A stretch of DNA of 8,840 nt from assembly GCA_022510985.1 (NCBI GenBank), contig JAFLSL010000031.1:1-8840 (forward strand). The letters run 5' to 3'. Positions 1 through 6,707 of the stretch are shown here, piece after piece. Source of the stretch: Ruminococcus sp. (GTDB lineage: Bacteria > Bacillota > Clostridia > Oscillospirales > Acutalibacteraceae). How positions within the stretch are numbered: position 1 is the first letter of the stretch; each line of letters begins with the position of its first letter. A program made the position numbers and the translations under genes. The notes under the pieces are model-generated. The model saw only the letters and a list, made by a program, of their open reading frames with translations. It did no database searches and was not told the DNA's origin.

Positions 1-873
1 GGTATTATTCTCGCCGGAGGGCATGGAACAAGGCTGTATCCAATGACGGTAGCGGTGTCAAAACAACTACTCCCCGTCTACGATAAACCTATGATTTATT
101 ATCCGTTGTCAATGTTGTTGCTTGCGGGTATTAATGAAGTTTTAATTATATCCACACCGAAGGATACACCGCTGTATGAGCGAATGCTCGGCGATGGTTC
201 GCGAATCGGAGTTTCCATTAAATACAAGGTGCAGGATTCACCCAGAGGATTAGCTGATGCGTTCATTCTCGGTGCGGATTTTATCGGTGATGACAGCGTA
301 TGTTTGATTCTCGGCGACAACATTTTTTACGGACAGAATATGACCGGAATTCTACAGAGGGCTATGCAAAACCTTGACGGTGCAACCGTATTCGGCTATC
401 CTGTGAAGAATCCCAGGGAGTTTGGTGTAGTAGAATTTGATAAGGATAATAATGTTATCTCAATAGAAGAAAAGCCCGAAAAACCGAAGTCAAACTTCGT
501 TGTTCCGGGGCTGTATTTCTACGATAATCAGGTTGTTGATATTGCGAAAAATGTTAAGCCGTCCGCACGCGGCGAAATTGAGATTACCTCTGTTAACAAT
601 GCTTATCTTGAAAAAGGCAAGCTAAAGGTAAGTTTGCTCGGACGCGGTATCGCGTGGCTCGACACCGGTACGCCTCAGGGCTTGTTGAAGGCTGCCGAAT
701 ATGTTGAGGCTGTGCAGTCAAGACAGGGTTACTATGTATCTTGTATCGAGGAAATTGCATGGCGTAGAGGATTTATTTCGACCGAACAATTGCTTGAACT
801 CGGAAAAGAACTGCAGACGACCGACTACGGAAAATATATTATCTCACTCGCCGAGGAGGCTTTAGCTAAATGA
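1..873 (+). CDS. rmlA: Glucose-1-phosphate thymidylyltransferase, 5' end cut by window
   Basis: This enzyme joins glucose-1-phosphate and dTTP to make dTDP-glucose, the first step of dTDP-L-rhamnose synthesis in the cytoplasm. The reading frame is open from base 1, giving 290 visible residues. Family members usually begin MKGIILAGG, so only about two or three residues are missing; the ATG at 43 is internal. Visible signatures are the nucleotide-binding loop LAGGHGTR (visible residues 4-11), [11 protein letters not shown] (20-30), the metal-binding LGDN (104-107), EEKPEKPKS (156-164), GEIEIT (191-196) and WLDTGT (219-224). Small departures from the usual consensus are His in the glycine loop, PMTVAVSKQ instead of the usual PLTKVTSKQ type, and GTPQGL where GTHDSL is usual. 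The stop overlaps the rmlB start (ATGA at 870-873), so the two are translationally coupled. The alternative name rfbA refers to the same family. Confidence 0.96.
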   Translation, partial: GIILAGGHGTRLYPMTVAVSKQLLPVYDKPMIYYPLSMLLLAGINEVLIISTPKDTPLYERMLGDGSRIGVSIKYKVQDSPRGLADAFILGADFIGDDSVCLILGDNIFYGQNMTGILQRAMQNLDGATVFGYPVKNPREFGVVEFDKDNNVISIEEKPEKPKSNFVVPGLYFYDNQVVDIAKNVKPSARGEIEITSVNNAYLEKGKLKVSLLGRGIAWLDTGTPQGLLKAAEYVEAVQSRQGYYVSCIEEIAWRRGFISTEQLLELGKELQTTDYGKYIISLAEEALAK

Positions 874-1889
874 CAATTATTGTGACAGGCGGTGCCGGAT
901 TTATCGGCTCCAACTTCGTTTTCCATATGCTTAAAGAGCATCAGGAATATCGTATTATCTGCTTGGACAAGCTGACCTACGCGGGTAATCTGTCCACACT
1001 GAAATCTGTAATGGATAACCCGAATTTCCGTTTTGTGAAAGAGGATATCTGCAACAGAGAAGCGGTGTACAAGCTGTTTGAGGAAGAGCATCCGGATATG
1101 GTGGTTAACTTCGCTGCGGAGAGCCACGTTGACCGCTCTATCGAAAATCCCGAAATATTTTTGCAGACCAATATTCTCGGCACTCAGGTGCTGATGGACG
1201 CTTGCCGCAAGTACGGTATTCAGCGATATCATCAGGTGAGCACTGACGAGGTCTACGGAGATTTACCGCTTGACCGCCCAGATTTATTCTTTACTGAGGA
1301 AACGCCGATACATACCAGCAGTCCTTACAGCTCCTCAAAAGCAGGTGCGGATTTATTGGTGCTTGCATATCATCGCACCTACGGATTACCTGTAACGATT
1401 AGCCGTTGCTCAAACAATTACGGACCATATCATTTCCCCGAAAAGCTGATTCCGCTTATGATTGCAAACGCCCTTGCGGATAAGCCCCTGCCCGTCTACG
1501 GCAAAGGTGAGAACGTGCGTGATTGGCTGTATGTGGAAGACCACTGCAAAGCGATTGATTTAATTATTCATAAAGGCAAAGTCGGCGAAGTTTACAACGT
1601 CGGCGGACATAACGAGATGGCAAATATCGACATCGTTAAGCTGATTTGTAAGGAACTTAAAAAGCCTGAGAGTCTGATTACATATGTCACTGACCGTAAG
1701 GGTCATGACCTAAGATATGCGATTGACCCGACCAAAATTCACAACGAATTAGGATGGCTACCCGAAACAAAGTTTGAGTACGGAATAAAAAAGACAATTC
1801 AGTGGTATCTCGATAATAAAGGCTGGTGGCAGGAAATCATCAGCGGTGAGTATCAGAACTACTATGAAAAAATGTATGGAAACAGATAA
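870..1889 (+). CDS. rmlB: dTDP-glucose 4,6-dehydratase
   Basis: This NAD-dependent short-chain dehydrogenase/reductase enzyme converts dTDP-glucose to dTDP-4-keto-6-deoxy-glucose, the second step towards dTDP-L-rhamnose. The 339 residues match the usual family length. The Rossmann loop TGGAGFIG lies at residues 6-13. The STDEVYG motif at 124-130 holds the Asp-Glu pair used for dehydration. The YSSSK motif at 153-157 gives the catalytic Tyr and Lys. [16 protein letters not shown] (178-193) and the [11 protein letters not shown] segment are also typical. The start is set by AGGAGG at 854-859, inside the end of rmlA, and by the ATGA overlap. The alternative name is rfbB. The 4-keto product would still need RmlC and RmlD, which must lie outside the window if rhamnose is made. 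It shares the operon with rmlA and probably with the membrane protein gene 22 bases downstream. Confidence 0.97.
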   Translation: MTIIVTGGAGFIGSNFVFHMLKEHQEYRIICLDKLTYAGNLSTLKSVMDNPNFRFVKEDICNREAVYKLFEEEHPDMVVNFAAESHVDRSIENPEIFLQTNILGTQVLMDACRKYGIQRYHQVSTDEVYGDLPLDRPDLFFTEETPIHTSSPYSSSKAGADLLVLAYHRTYGLPVTISRCSNNYGPYHFPEKLIPLMIANALADKPLPVYGKGENVRDWLYVEDHCKAIDLIIHKGKVGEVYNVGGHNEMANIDIVKLICKELKKPESLITYVTDRKGHDLRYAIDPTKIHNELGWLPETKFEYGIKKTIQWYLDNKGWWQEIISGEYQNYYEKMYGNR

Positions 1890-1898
1890 ATACTTTAT

Positions 1899-1904
1899 AG
1901 GAGG
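1899..1904 (+). promoter_or_regulatory. Shine-Dalgarno site deciding the start of the membrane protein
   Basis: A perfect AGGAGG lies 7 bases before the ATG at 1912. The reading frame is open further upstream to an ATG at 1846 inside rmlB, but no comparable site precedes that ATG and the extra 22 residues are hydrophilic, unlike the membrane segment that follows. This supports 1912 as the start. Confidence 0.85.
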
Positions 1905-1911
1905 AAATACA

Positions 1912-3600
1912 ATGGTAAAACAACTGAGAAATAAACAAACTTTGTTTTTTTTGTTTGTGTTTATTGCGTGTGGAGTGTTTTTGATTTGGAAGGCACCTCA
2001 TGGTTATATCTTTAACGATGAGCCTTTTATGTTATCACTGGGACATCGAATAATTAAAGGAGATGTATTATTTGTTAGCGCGTGGAATAGAGGTCAAACG
2101 ACCGGGCTTATATTTGCTCCATTCATATGGGTTTATACAAAAATCACCGGAAGTATGGAAGGGGTTATTTTATTTTGCAGGTATCTTTATGTACTTTGGT
2201 GGGCGTTTACAGGTTTCATTCTCTATAGAAGATTAAAACAGTTCGGTTTTATAAGTATTGTAGTATCAGCGTGTTTTCTGTTATATACACCGCTTGACGA
2301 GATGACATTTACATATAACGCTGTTTCTCTATCTTGCACATTACTGTTTTTATCTTATTTTTTGCAAAGTGGAAATAAAGTTCTTGACTATCTTAATGGA
2401 GCAGCCCTAGCCGTTGCCGTGCTTGTGTATCCATATTTACTGCTTTTATATTTTGTTTATGCGTTTTTTGTGATAGTAATTAAGTGCACAAAATTAAAGG
2501 AAAAAACGGTATTTCAGTCAAGAATATTTGATTTCAAACTTTTTTTGAGAACAACAATTTCATCCGGAATTTTAGCAATATGTGTAATATTATTTGTCCT
2601 TTCTTCAGGGATAAATAACGTGGTCAACGGAGTTAAGGCCATTTTTTCTCCCGGTGTTGGCGGAGAAAAAAATATATTCCTGTTCTTTATGGAGTTGTAT
2701 AATCAGTTTCCGCTTCAAATCGTCTGCGGAAGCTTGATAATACTGATATCACTAATTGACAAAAATCGCACAAAAAGATCTTTGTGGTATTTTACGGCTC
2801 AAGGTATCGTATGGGTAATTACTGTCTTTCTGCACACATCAGATTTCAACTGCATAATGTTTCCCATATGCTATATGGGATTACAAGCTTTTATTCTTAT
2901 GAAAAATAGAAATATGTTATTAATGTTCAGTCTTGGCGTATCCGGATTAATTTATGCGATATGTGGGTACATAGCGTCGGATACGGGTGTTTATGCAATT
3001 TCAAATGGTGCAACTGTAGCAAGCATGGCAAGTATAGTTATGGTTTACTTGTTTTCTAAGGAGAATATGACATTAACACAAAAGGATATTAGAAGAATAG
3101 TGTTAACAGGTGTATTATCATTAACTATCGCTGTACAATTAGGTGGAGAAGCCTATCTTAAACTTACACGTACATATTGGGATTCAGAATTTACCAGTTT
3201 AAATGAAGTTATATCCGATGGTGCAGCAAAAGGAATCATTACTACAAGTGAAAAAGCAGAAATTTATAACAAGGTTTTGGCAGATATTAATACAATAAAA
3301 GCAGATGTGCATGGTGAGAAAAAGTTTCTTTCGCTTTCACTGTTCCCTTCAATATATCTTGATATGGACTATGATTACGGTACATATTCTTCTTGGACTT
3401 ATGCAAACAATAGGCTAAACTTACCGTTAGTGAATGAAAAACTGAAAAAGTATTACAACTTAAATCCCGAAAGGGAGGCAAGTATTATCTATATAAGTAA
3501 CGAGGATTTTGAAAGTGTTGATGAATTTGACTTTGTTGATTTAAGCAAGTATGAAGAAGTGAAATTGGAAACAGGTGTATTTTATATATCTAAAAATTAA
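1912..3600 (+). CDS. Polytopic membrane protein, probable GT-C-type glycosyltransferase
   Basis: The 562-residue protein has about eleven to thirteen hydrophobic segments (near residues 10-26, 62-78, 86-104, 112-126, 135-151, 162-190, 214-231, 255-282, 291-307, 312-354, 365-382 and 395-411), followed by a soluble C-terminal part of about 150 residues (412-562). Just after the first membrane segment comes NDEPF (D36-E37) and then a GHRIIKGD stretch. An acidic pair in the first outside loop is the hallmark of GT-C enzymes such as PMT and ArnT, which use polyprenyl-phosphate sugars. A second acidic pair with an aromatic follow-up (LDEMTFTYN, 128-136) lies in a later loop. From this I infer a membrane glycosyltransferase acting outside the cell. 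The closest named family is not clear to me, and a flippase or polymerase is less likely. It sits 22 bases after rmlB, probably in the same operon. The gene is much more AT-rich than rmlA-rmlB. Confidence 0.72.
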   Translation: MVKQLRNKQTLFFLFVFIACGVFLIWKAPHGYIFNDEPFMLSLGHRIIKGDVLFVSAWNRGQTTGLIFAPFIWVYTKITGSMEGVILFCRYLYVLWWAFTGFILYRRLKQFGFISIVVSACFLLYTPLDEMTFTYNAVSLSCTLLFLSYFLQSGNKVLDYLNGAALAVAVLVYPYLLLLYFVYAFFVIVIKCTKLKEKTVFQSRIFDFKLFLRTTISSGILAICVILFVLSSGINNVVNGVKAIFSPGVGGEKNIFLFFMELYNQFPLQIVCGSLIILISLIDKNRTKRSLWYFTAQGIVWVITVFLHTSDFNCIMFPICYMGLQAFILMKNRNMLLMFSLGVSGLIYAICGYIASDTGVYAISNGATVASMASIVMVYLFSKENMTLTQKDIRRIVLTGVLSLTIAVQLGGEAYLKLTRTYWDSEFTSLNEVISDGAAKGIITTSEKAEIYNKVLADINTIKADVHGEKKFLSLSLFPSIYLDMDYDYGTYSSWTYANNRLNLPLVNEKLKKYYNLNPEREASIIYISNEDFESVDEFDFVDLSKYEEVKLETGVFYISKN

Positions 3601-3700
3601 TTATTAAATATAAGAATATCAGTTATTTGAAAATAAAAGTTGTATTATGATTTTAGTGGAAGTTTTGTAATTTAACTTACTTTGATTTAGGAGGTCGACT
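3601..3700 (+). other. AT-rich gap before the cotH-like gene, promoter not resolved
   Basis: This 100-base spacer contains no convincing intrinsic terminator. It has TATGAT at 3646-3651 as a possible -10 box, with only a poor -35 (TTATTT, 3623-3628) at 17-base spacing. TTGAAA at 3627-3632 is a better -35 by sequence but lies only 13 bases from that -10 box. The gene downstream may have its own weak promoter or be read from the rml operon. Confidence 0.35.
3689..3695 (+). promoter_or_regulatory. Shine-Dalgarno site of the CotH-like gene
   Basis: AGGAGGT lies 5 bases before the ATG at 3701. It fixes the start directly ahead of a clear signal peptide. Confidence 0.85.
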
Positions 3701-6010
3701 ATGAAAAAGACATTATCATTATTTCTTTCGGTATTAATGCTGATTTCCGTTTTTTCGGTGATGAGCATAAACGCAGAGGAAATCCAGTCAGGTGCACCTA
3801 CAGCGTTTAAAACAGTAAAAGCCTTGTATGCTCACGCTGTTTCTGATTCTGCTGACAATGACGCTTGGCAAGAGTGGCAGAGTATTCACGATGAGGACTA
3901 CTATGAGGCGAATACTAAGGAAAAATATTTCTTCCTTCCAAGTTCTGCAGACAGCGAGAAGGTTGATATTTATAACGCTTTTTCAGAGGTTGTAACAGTA
4001 AACGGAACTGAAATTGCCCCCGAAAAAACTGAGAGTGTAAGCTACAGCGAGAATGTCAGCTATGAGGTTAAAGCTGAAAATACGACATATAAGCTGAAGT
4101 TTATGAAGTCGGGTGCCGAGGCTGCGATTTATGTAAACAACAGCAACGCTGACGGCAACGGCACAGACCTTATGTCTTATCTGAATGTCGATAAAAGCCG
4201 TGATGCAAAGGCAACAGGAGCAATAGTTACTCCGGATGGAAAAGTTGACAATACAAAAATCAAGAAGATAAAGGGCAGAGGTAATACAACCTGGATGAAA
4301 GCCAAAAAGGCTTACAATATTACTTATGATGAGAAGGTTAGTATCGCGGGAATGAAGTCTTCCAAAAAGTATTCCATTCTTGCGAATTACCAAGATGACT
4401 CTCTTTCAAGAAACCGTTTTCTCTATGACCTCTCTGACGCGGTAGGTATGCCTTATGCCTCGGATTCACGTTATGTTGATTTTTATGTAAACGGATACTA
4501 CTGGGGTTCATACCAGATGACAGAAAAGGTTGAGGCAGGCAAAAACTATGTTGTCAACGACTTCGAGGAAGAGGACTATCTCAACGAGGACGGAACTGTT
4601 AAGGAAGATTTCCCATTCCTTTGCGAGGTTGACGCAGGTGCGACTAAAGGCGAGGATTTCTTTGTTTCGATTTCAAGCGGAGTAAAGCTGACTATAAAAT
4701 CCCCTGAGCTTGGGGAAGGCGACAAGGGTTATAATGAAGTATCGTCCTATGTAAAGCAAAAGTTCACCGAGTTTTATAATGCGGCAAGAACAAGAACTGC
4801 TGATTTATCTCCGTATGCCGACGTTGATTCTCTTGCAAAGCTTTACCTTGTAAATGAGCTTGGCAAAAACTGGGACGCAGGTGTATCAAGCTTGTTCTTT
4901 ACCTATCGTCAGGATGAAAACGGAAAATTTAAATTCTACGGCTCACCCGTTTGGGATTTTGACAACTCTCTCGGAAACGCTGTCGGAGTTTCAAACGAGC
5001 TACGCAGTATGGGTGTTACCGATTATGAGGAATACACAGGCTGGTGGTGCAAAAAGAAGGGCTTGAGCGGAAGTTCAAAAACATCGTCAAATATTATGAA
5101 CCGCTTTGCACAGAACACGCCTATAACAAAAAGAGCGGCTGAAATCTGGTTTGAAAAATTTGTACCCGCTATTGACCATTTTGCGGGGGTTAAATTCAGC
5201 GAGGAGATTAATTCCGAGCTTTATACCGCTGATGAGTATTACAAGCTTATCGAAAAGAGTGCAGCTATGAACTACACAAGCGGTTGGCTGCTTAACACAG
5301 GCAGCTGGATTGCAGACCATTCAAGCCTTAAAACTGCAACATATGATGGCAGTAAAAAGATATACGCAGTAAATAAAAACGCTACAAAATACAAGAATGA
5401 TTTCAAGGGTATGTATGATTACTGCAGAGATTGGATGATAAGCCGTGCGGCTTGGTTATCAAAGGAAATGTCCTCTGAGTCTGTTACTGAGAAAACAGTT
5501 GACAATAAAACCGAGGGCAGCTCTTCCGGCACAGCGAAAATCTCCGCAAGCTCAGTTTCCTTAAAAGCAGGAGCGACTAAAACTCTGAAGGTTACAAACG
5601 GAATAGTTAAGAGCTGGAAATCCTCAAAGGCATCGGTTGCAAAGGTGAAAAACGGAAAGGTTACTGCTCTTAAAAAGGGTACTGCGAACATTACCGCTAC
5701 ACTTTCAACAGGAAAAACCTTAAAATGCAAGGTAAAGGTAACTTCAAGCCCCACTATCAAGGTTGGCGGCAAGAAGTTCAAAAAGTCAAAGACCTATTCT
5801 CTCAATAAGGGTAAAAAGCTAAAGATTAAGATTACGGGCAAGGCTTCTTCGGTTAAAAATGTTTACAAAAGCTCAAAGAAGAAGGTCGCTAAGGTAGTCT
5901 CTAAAACCTCGGCAAAAGCCGTTAAGATTAAGGGAGTTAAAAAAGGTAAGGCAAAAATCACCTTAAAGGTAAACGGCGTATCGTTTAAGATTAAGGTTAA
6001 GGTAAAATAA
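3701..6010 (+). CDS. Secreted CotH-type kinase with C-terminal Ig-like (Big_2-type) domains
   Basis: The 769-residue protein starts with a Sec signal peptide (residues 1-25: MKK, a hydrophobic core, then INA before EE). Residues 40-145 look like the beta-rich region that often precedes CotH domains in gut Clostridia (KYFFLP at 75-80). The CotH domain spans about 155-590: KGRGNTTW (191-198), YSILANYQDDS (224-234), YVNGYYWGSYQMTEKVE (262-278) and WDFDNSLG (418-425). The last resembles the DFG-like metal-binding motif of CotH kinases, which phosphorylate proteins outside the cytoplasm in Bacillus spores and in host-associated bacteria. Two Ig-like domains follow (611-681 and 684-769), the first with the usual Big_2 pattern SWKSSKASVAKVKNGKV. 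No dockerin, LPXTG or membrane anchor is present. The real substrate is unknown. It lies between a polysaccharide operon and a convergent gene, and its transcript ends at the hairpin at 6022-6062. Confidence 0.9.
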   Translation: MKKTLSLFLSVLMLISVFSVMSINAEEIQSGAPTAFKTVKALYAHAVSDSADNDAWQEWQSIHDEDYYEANTKEKYFFLPSSADSEKVDIYNAFSEVVTVNGTEIAPEKTESVSYSENVSYEVKAENTTYKLKFMKSGAEAAIYVNNSNADGNGTDLMSYLNVDKSRDAKATGAIVTPDGKVDNTKIKKIKGRGNTTWMKAKKAYNITYDEKVSIAGMKSSKKYSILANYQDDSLSRNRFLYDLSDAVGMPYASDSRYVDFYVNGYYWGSYQMTEKVEAGKNYVVNDFEEEDYLNEDGTVKEDFPFLCEVDAGATKGEDFFVSISSGVKLTIKSPELGEGDKGYNEVSSYVKQKFTEFYNAARTRTADLSPYADVDSLAKLYLVNELGKNWDAGVSSLFFTYRQDENGKFKFYGSPVWDFDNSLGNAVGVSNELRSMGVTDYEEYTGWWCKKKGLSGSSKTSSNIMNRFAQNTPITKRAAEIWFEKFVPAIDHFAGVKFSEEINSELYTADEYYKLIEKSAAMNYTSGWLLNTGSWIADHSSLKTATYDGSKKIYAVNKNATKYKNDFKGMYDYCRDWMISRAAWLSKEMSSESVTEKTVDNKTEGSSSGTAKISASSVSLKAGATKTLKVTNGIVKSWKSSKASVAKVKNGKVTALKKGTANITATLSTGKTLKCKVKVTSSPTIKVGGKKFKKSKTYSLNKGKKLKIKITGKASSVKNVYKSSKKKVAKVVSKTSAKAVKIKGVKKGKAKITLKVNGVSFKIKVKVK
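5531..6007 (+). other. Lysine-only polycationic Ig-like tail of the CotH protein
   Basis: This stretch codes residues 611-769 of the CotH-type protein. Hand counting gives 47 Lys among 159 residues and no Asp, Glu, Arg or His. It consists of two beta-rich units, with a boundary near TSSPT (681-685). Ig-like domains of the Big_2 type are common on bacterial surfaces, but this degree of charge asymmetry suggests electrostatic binding to teichoic acids or other anionic wall polymers. That role is an inference. Confidence 0.8.
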
Positions 6011-6021
6011 AACATAAAAAC

Positions 6022-6070
6022 AAGGCAGTCTGAAAGCTCGTTGTGAGTTTTTAGACTGCCTTTTATTTTT
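6022..6070 (+). terminator. Intrinsic terminator, shared by two convergent genes
   Basis: A 10-base perfect stem (AAGGCAGTCT at 6022-6031 with AGACTGCCTT at 6053-6062) continues inward through eight further pairs, including two G-U wobbles, to a 5-base loop at 6040-6044. That gives 18 pairs in the + transcript. A T-rich run follows (TTATTTTT, 6063-6070). It begins 11 bases after the CotH stop. The minus-strand side also has a T-rich tail (complement of 6011-6021), so it can also end the mmcQ-like transcript. The wobble pairs become A-C mismatches there, so it should work best on the + strand. Confidence 0.93.
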
Positions 6071-6461
6071 AGTTTTTCTTCTTCTTTTTATATTTCGGAG
6101 CTACAGACTCAAAGCTTAGCTCAACCAAGGAAAGTATCTCGTCGTCCGAAACGGTTTCATTTAAGAGAATTGTAATCCAGTTCTCCTTATTCATATGGTA
6201 CGCGGGCAAAAATCCTTTTTCATTTAACAGTGAACCAATCATAATTGGACTGCATTTTATGACAAAAATGTCGATAGGCTCATCCCCGTCAAGCCCGAGC
6301 TTGTCCTTTTTTATATCCATAATAATTCCGTACCATTTTTTGCTCAGCGGATGCCTAAACACGGAATAGTTCGGAAACTTTGTCCAGAGGTGCTCCGCCT
6401 CGGTGCCGTAAATGTCCTGCAGATAATTTGTTATGCGTTGTTTTTGCGTTGAATTTTCCAT
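6069..6461 (-). CDS. MmcQ/YjbR family protein
   Basis: The 130-residue protein is full length for this small family, whose fold is related to CyaY and whose members are often annotated as DNA-binding, although the cellular role is unclear. Visible family features are the N-terminal helix ending in YGTEAEHLW (18-26), FRHPLSKKWYGIIMDI (35-50), the IDIFVIKCSP strand (63-72) and GFLPAYHMNKENWITILL (83-100), the last being the most recognisable block. A C-terminal helix (105-120) and a KYKKKKKN tail close the protein. The start is supported by CAGGAG (6469-6474) spaced 7 bases from the ATG, and by a good promoter just upstream. It is a single-gene unit converging on the CotH gene and diverging from the fibro-slime gene. 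Nothing in the sequence links it to the surface genes. Confidence 0.88.
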   Translation of the reverse strand: MENSTQKQRITNYLQDIYGTEAEHLWTKFPNYSVFRHPLSKKWYGIIMDIKKDKLGLDGDEPIDIFVIKCSPIMIGSLLNEKGFLPAYHMNKENWITILLNETVSDDEILSLVELSFESVAPKYKKKKKN

Positions 6462-6468
6462 TTATATT

Positions 6469-6474
6469 CTCCTG
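6469..6474 (-). promoter_or_regulatory. Shine-Dalgarno site of the mmcQ-like gene
   Basis: On the minus strand this reads CAGGAG, 7 bases ahead of the ATG at 6461. It confirms the start codon used. Confidence 0.75.
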
Positions 6475-6492
6475 CAAAATCGATTTTTTAAT

Positions 6493-6521
6493 ATTATAGC
6501 ATAGGTTCGGGGCAGTTTGAA
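6493..6521 (-). promoter_or_regulatory. Promoter of the mmcQ-like gene
   Basis: Read on the minus strand, TTCAAA (6521-6516) is followed after 17 bases by TATAAT (6498-6493). TG sits one base before the -10, giving the extended form TGCTATAAT. Transcription would start near 6486, leaving a leader of about 25 bases that contains the ribosome binding site. Confidence 0.62.
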
Positions 6522-6558
6522 CACAAAAATAAAAATTGATAAATTTTAGCAGAAAAAT

Positions 6559-6567
6559 TGCTATAAT
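6559..6567 (+). promoter_or_regulatory. Extended -10 element, upstream promoter candidate of the fibro-slime gene
   Basis: TGCTATAAT is identical to the extended -10 of the divergent mmcQ-like promoter. A TTGATA box lies at 6536-6541, but its 20-base spacing to the -10 is too long, so this would depend on the extended -10. The leader would be about 135 bases. The region is very AT-rich, so a chance match is possible. Confidence 0.4.
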
Positions 6568-6582
6568 TTTTTCGTAAATTTT

Positions 6583-6623
6583 CAATAAAATTATATATAA
6601 TAAGCAATAAAATTCCAATAAAG
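6583..6623 (+). repeat. Three short direct repeats of CAATAAA in the divergent promoter region
   Basis: CAATAAAATT occurs at 6583-6592 and 6605-6614, and CAATAAAG at 6616-6623. The starts are 22 and 11 bases apart, about two turns and one turn of the helix, so all three face nearly the same side. They lie between the two candidate promoters of the fibro-slime gene. This could be a binding site or a bend, or simply AT-rich low complexity. Confidence 0.35.
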
Positions 6624-6644
6624 AAAAATAAACACGCTGTTTTT

Positions 6645-6653
6645 TGTTATAAT
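6645..6653 (+). promoter_or_regulatory. Extended -10 element, proximal promoter candidate of the fibro-slime gene
   Basis: TGTTATAAT is an extended -10 with no recognisable -35 at the expected position (6625-6630 reads AAAATA). It is preceded by an A-rich stretch. Transcription would begin near 6660, leaving a leader of roughly 48 bases ending in AGGAGG at 6695-6700. Confidence 0.45.
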
Positions 6654-6694
6654 TTATCTAACTATCTTGGGGTTCTATGATTTTGAACTCTAAT

Positions 6695-6700
6695 AGGAGG
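6695..6700 (+). promoter_or_regulatory. Shine-Dalgarno site of the fibro-slime gene
   Basis: AGGAGG lies 7 bases before the ATG at 6708 and selects that frame over the overlapping short frames nearby. A second ATG two codons later (6714) is spaced less well. Confidence 0.88.
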
Positions 6701-6707
6701 AAGAAAA

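Noticed and set aside
825..1232. 135-codon open frame on the minus strand across rmlB
   Set aside because: It is antisense to a fully conserved enzyme, with no ribosome binding site or recognisable domain.
1846..1911. An upstream in-frame ATG that would add 22 residues to the membrane protein and overlap rmlB
   Set aside because: No ribosome binding site is visible before it, and the ATG at 1912 has AGGAGG at ideal spacing and leads directly into the first membrane segment.
3627..3648. TTGAAA followed by TATTAT as a promoter of the CotH gene
   Set aside because: The spacing is only 10 bases, too short for a normal sigma-A type promoter.
3983..4393. 136-codon open frame on the minus strand within the CotH gene
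   Set aside because: It lies opposite well-recognised CotH sequence and has no start signal or known family features.
5419..5781. 120-codon open frame on the minus strand within the CotH gene
   Set aside because: It is antisense to lysine codons (AAA/AAG read as TTT/CTT), which creates an artificial Phe/Leu-rich, membrane-like product.
6669..6691. Possible small hairpin (GGTTC with GAACT, 9-base loop) just before the ribosome binding site of the fibro-slime gene
   Set aside because: The stem is only seven pairs including G-U wobbles, with no T-run and no known riboswitch features; likely chance.
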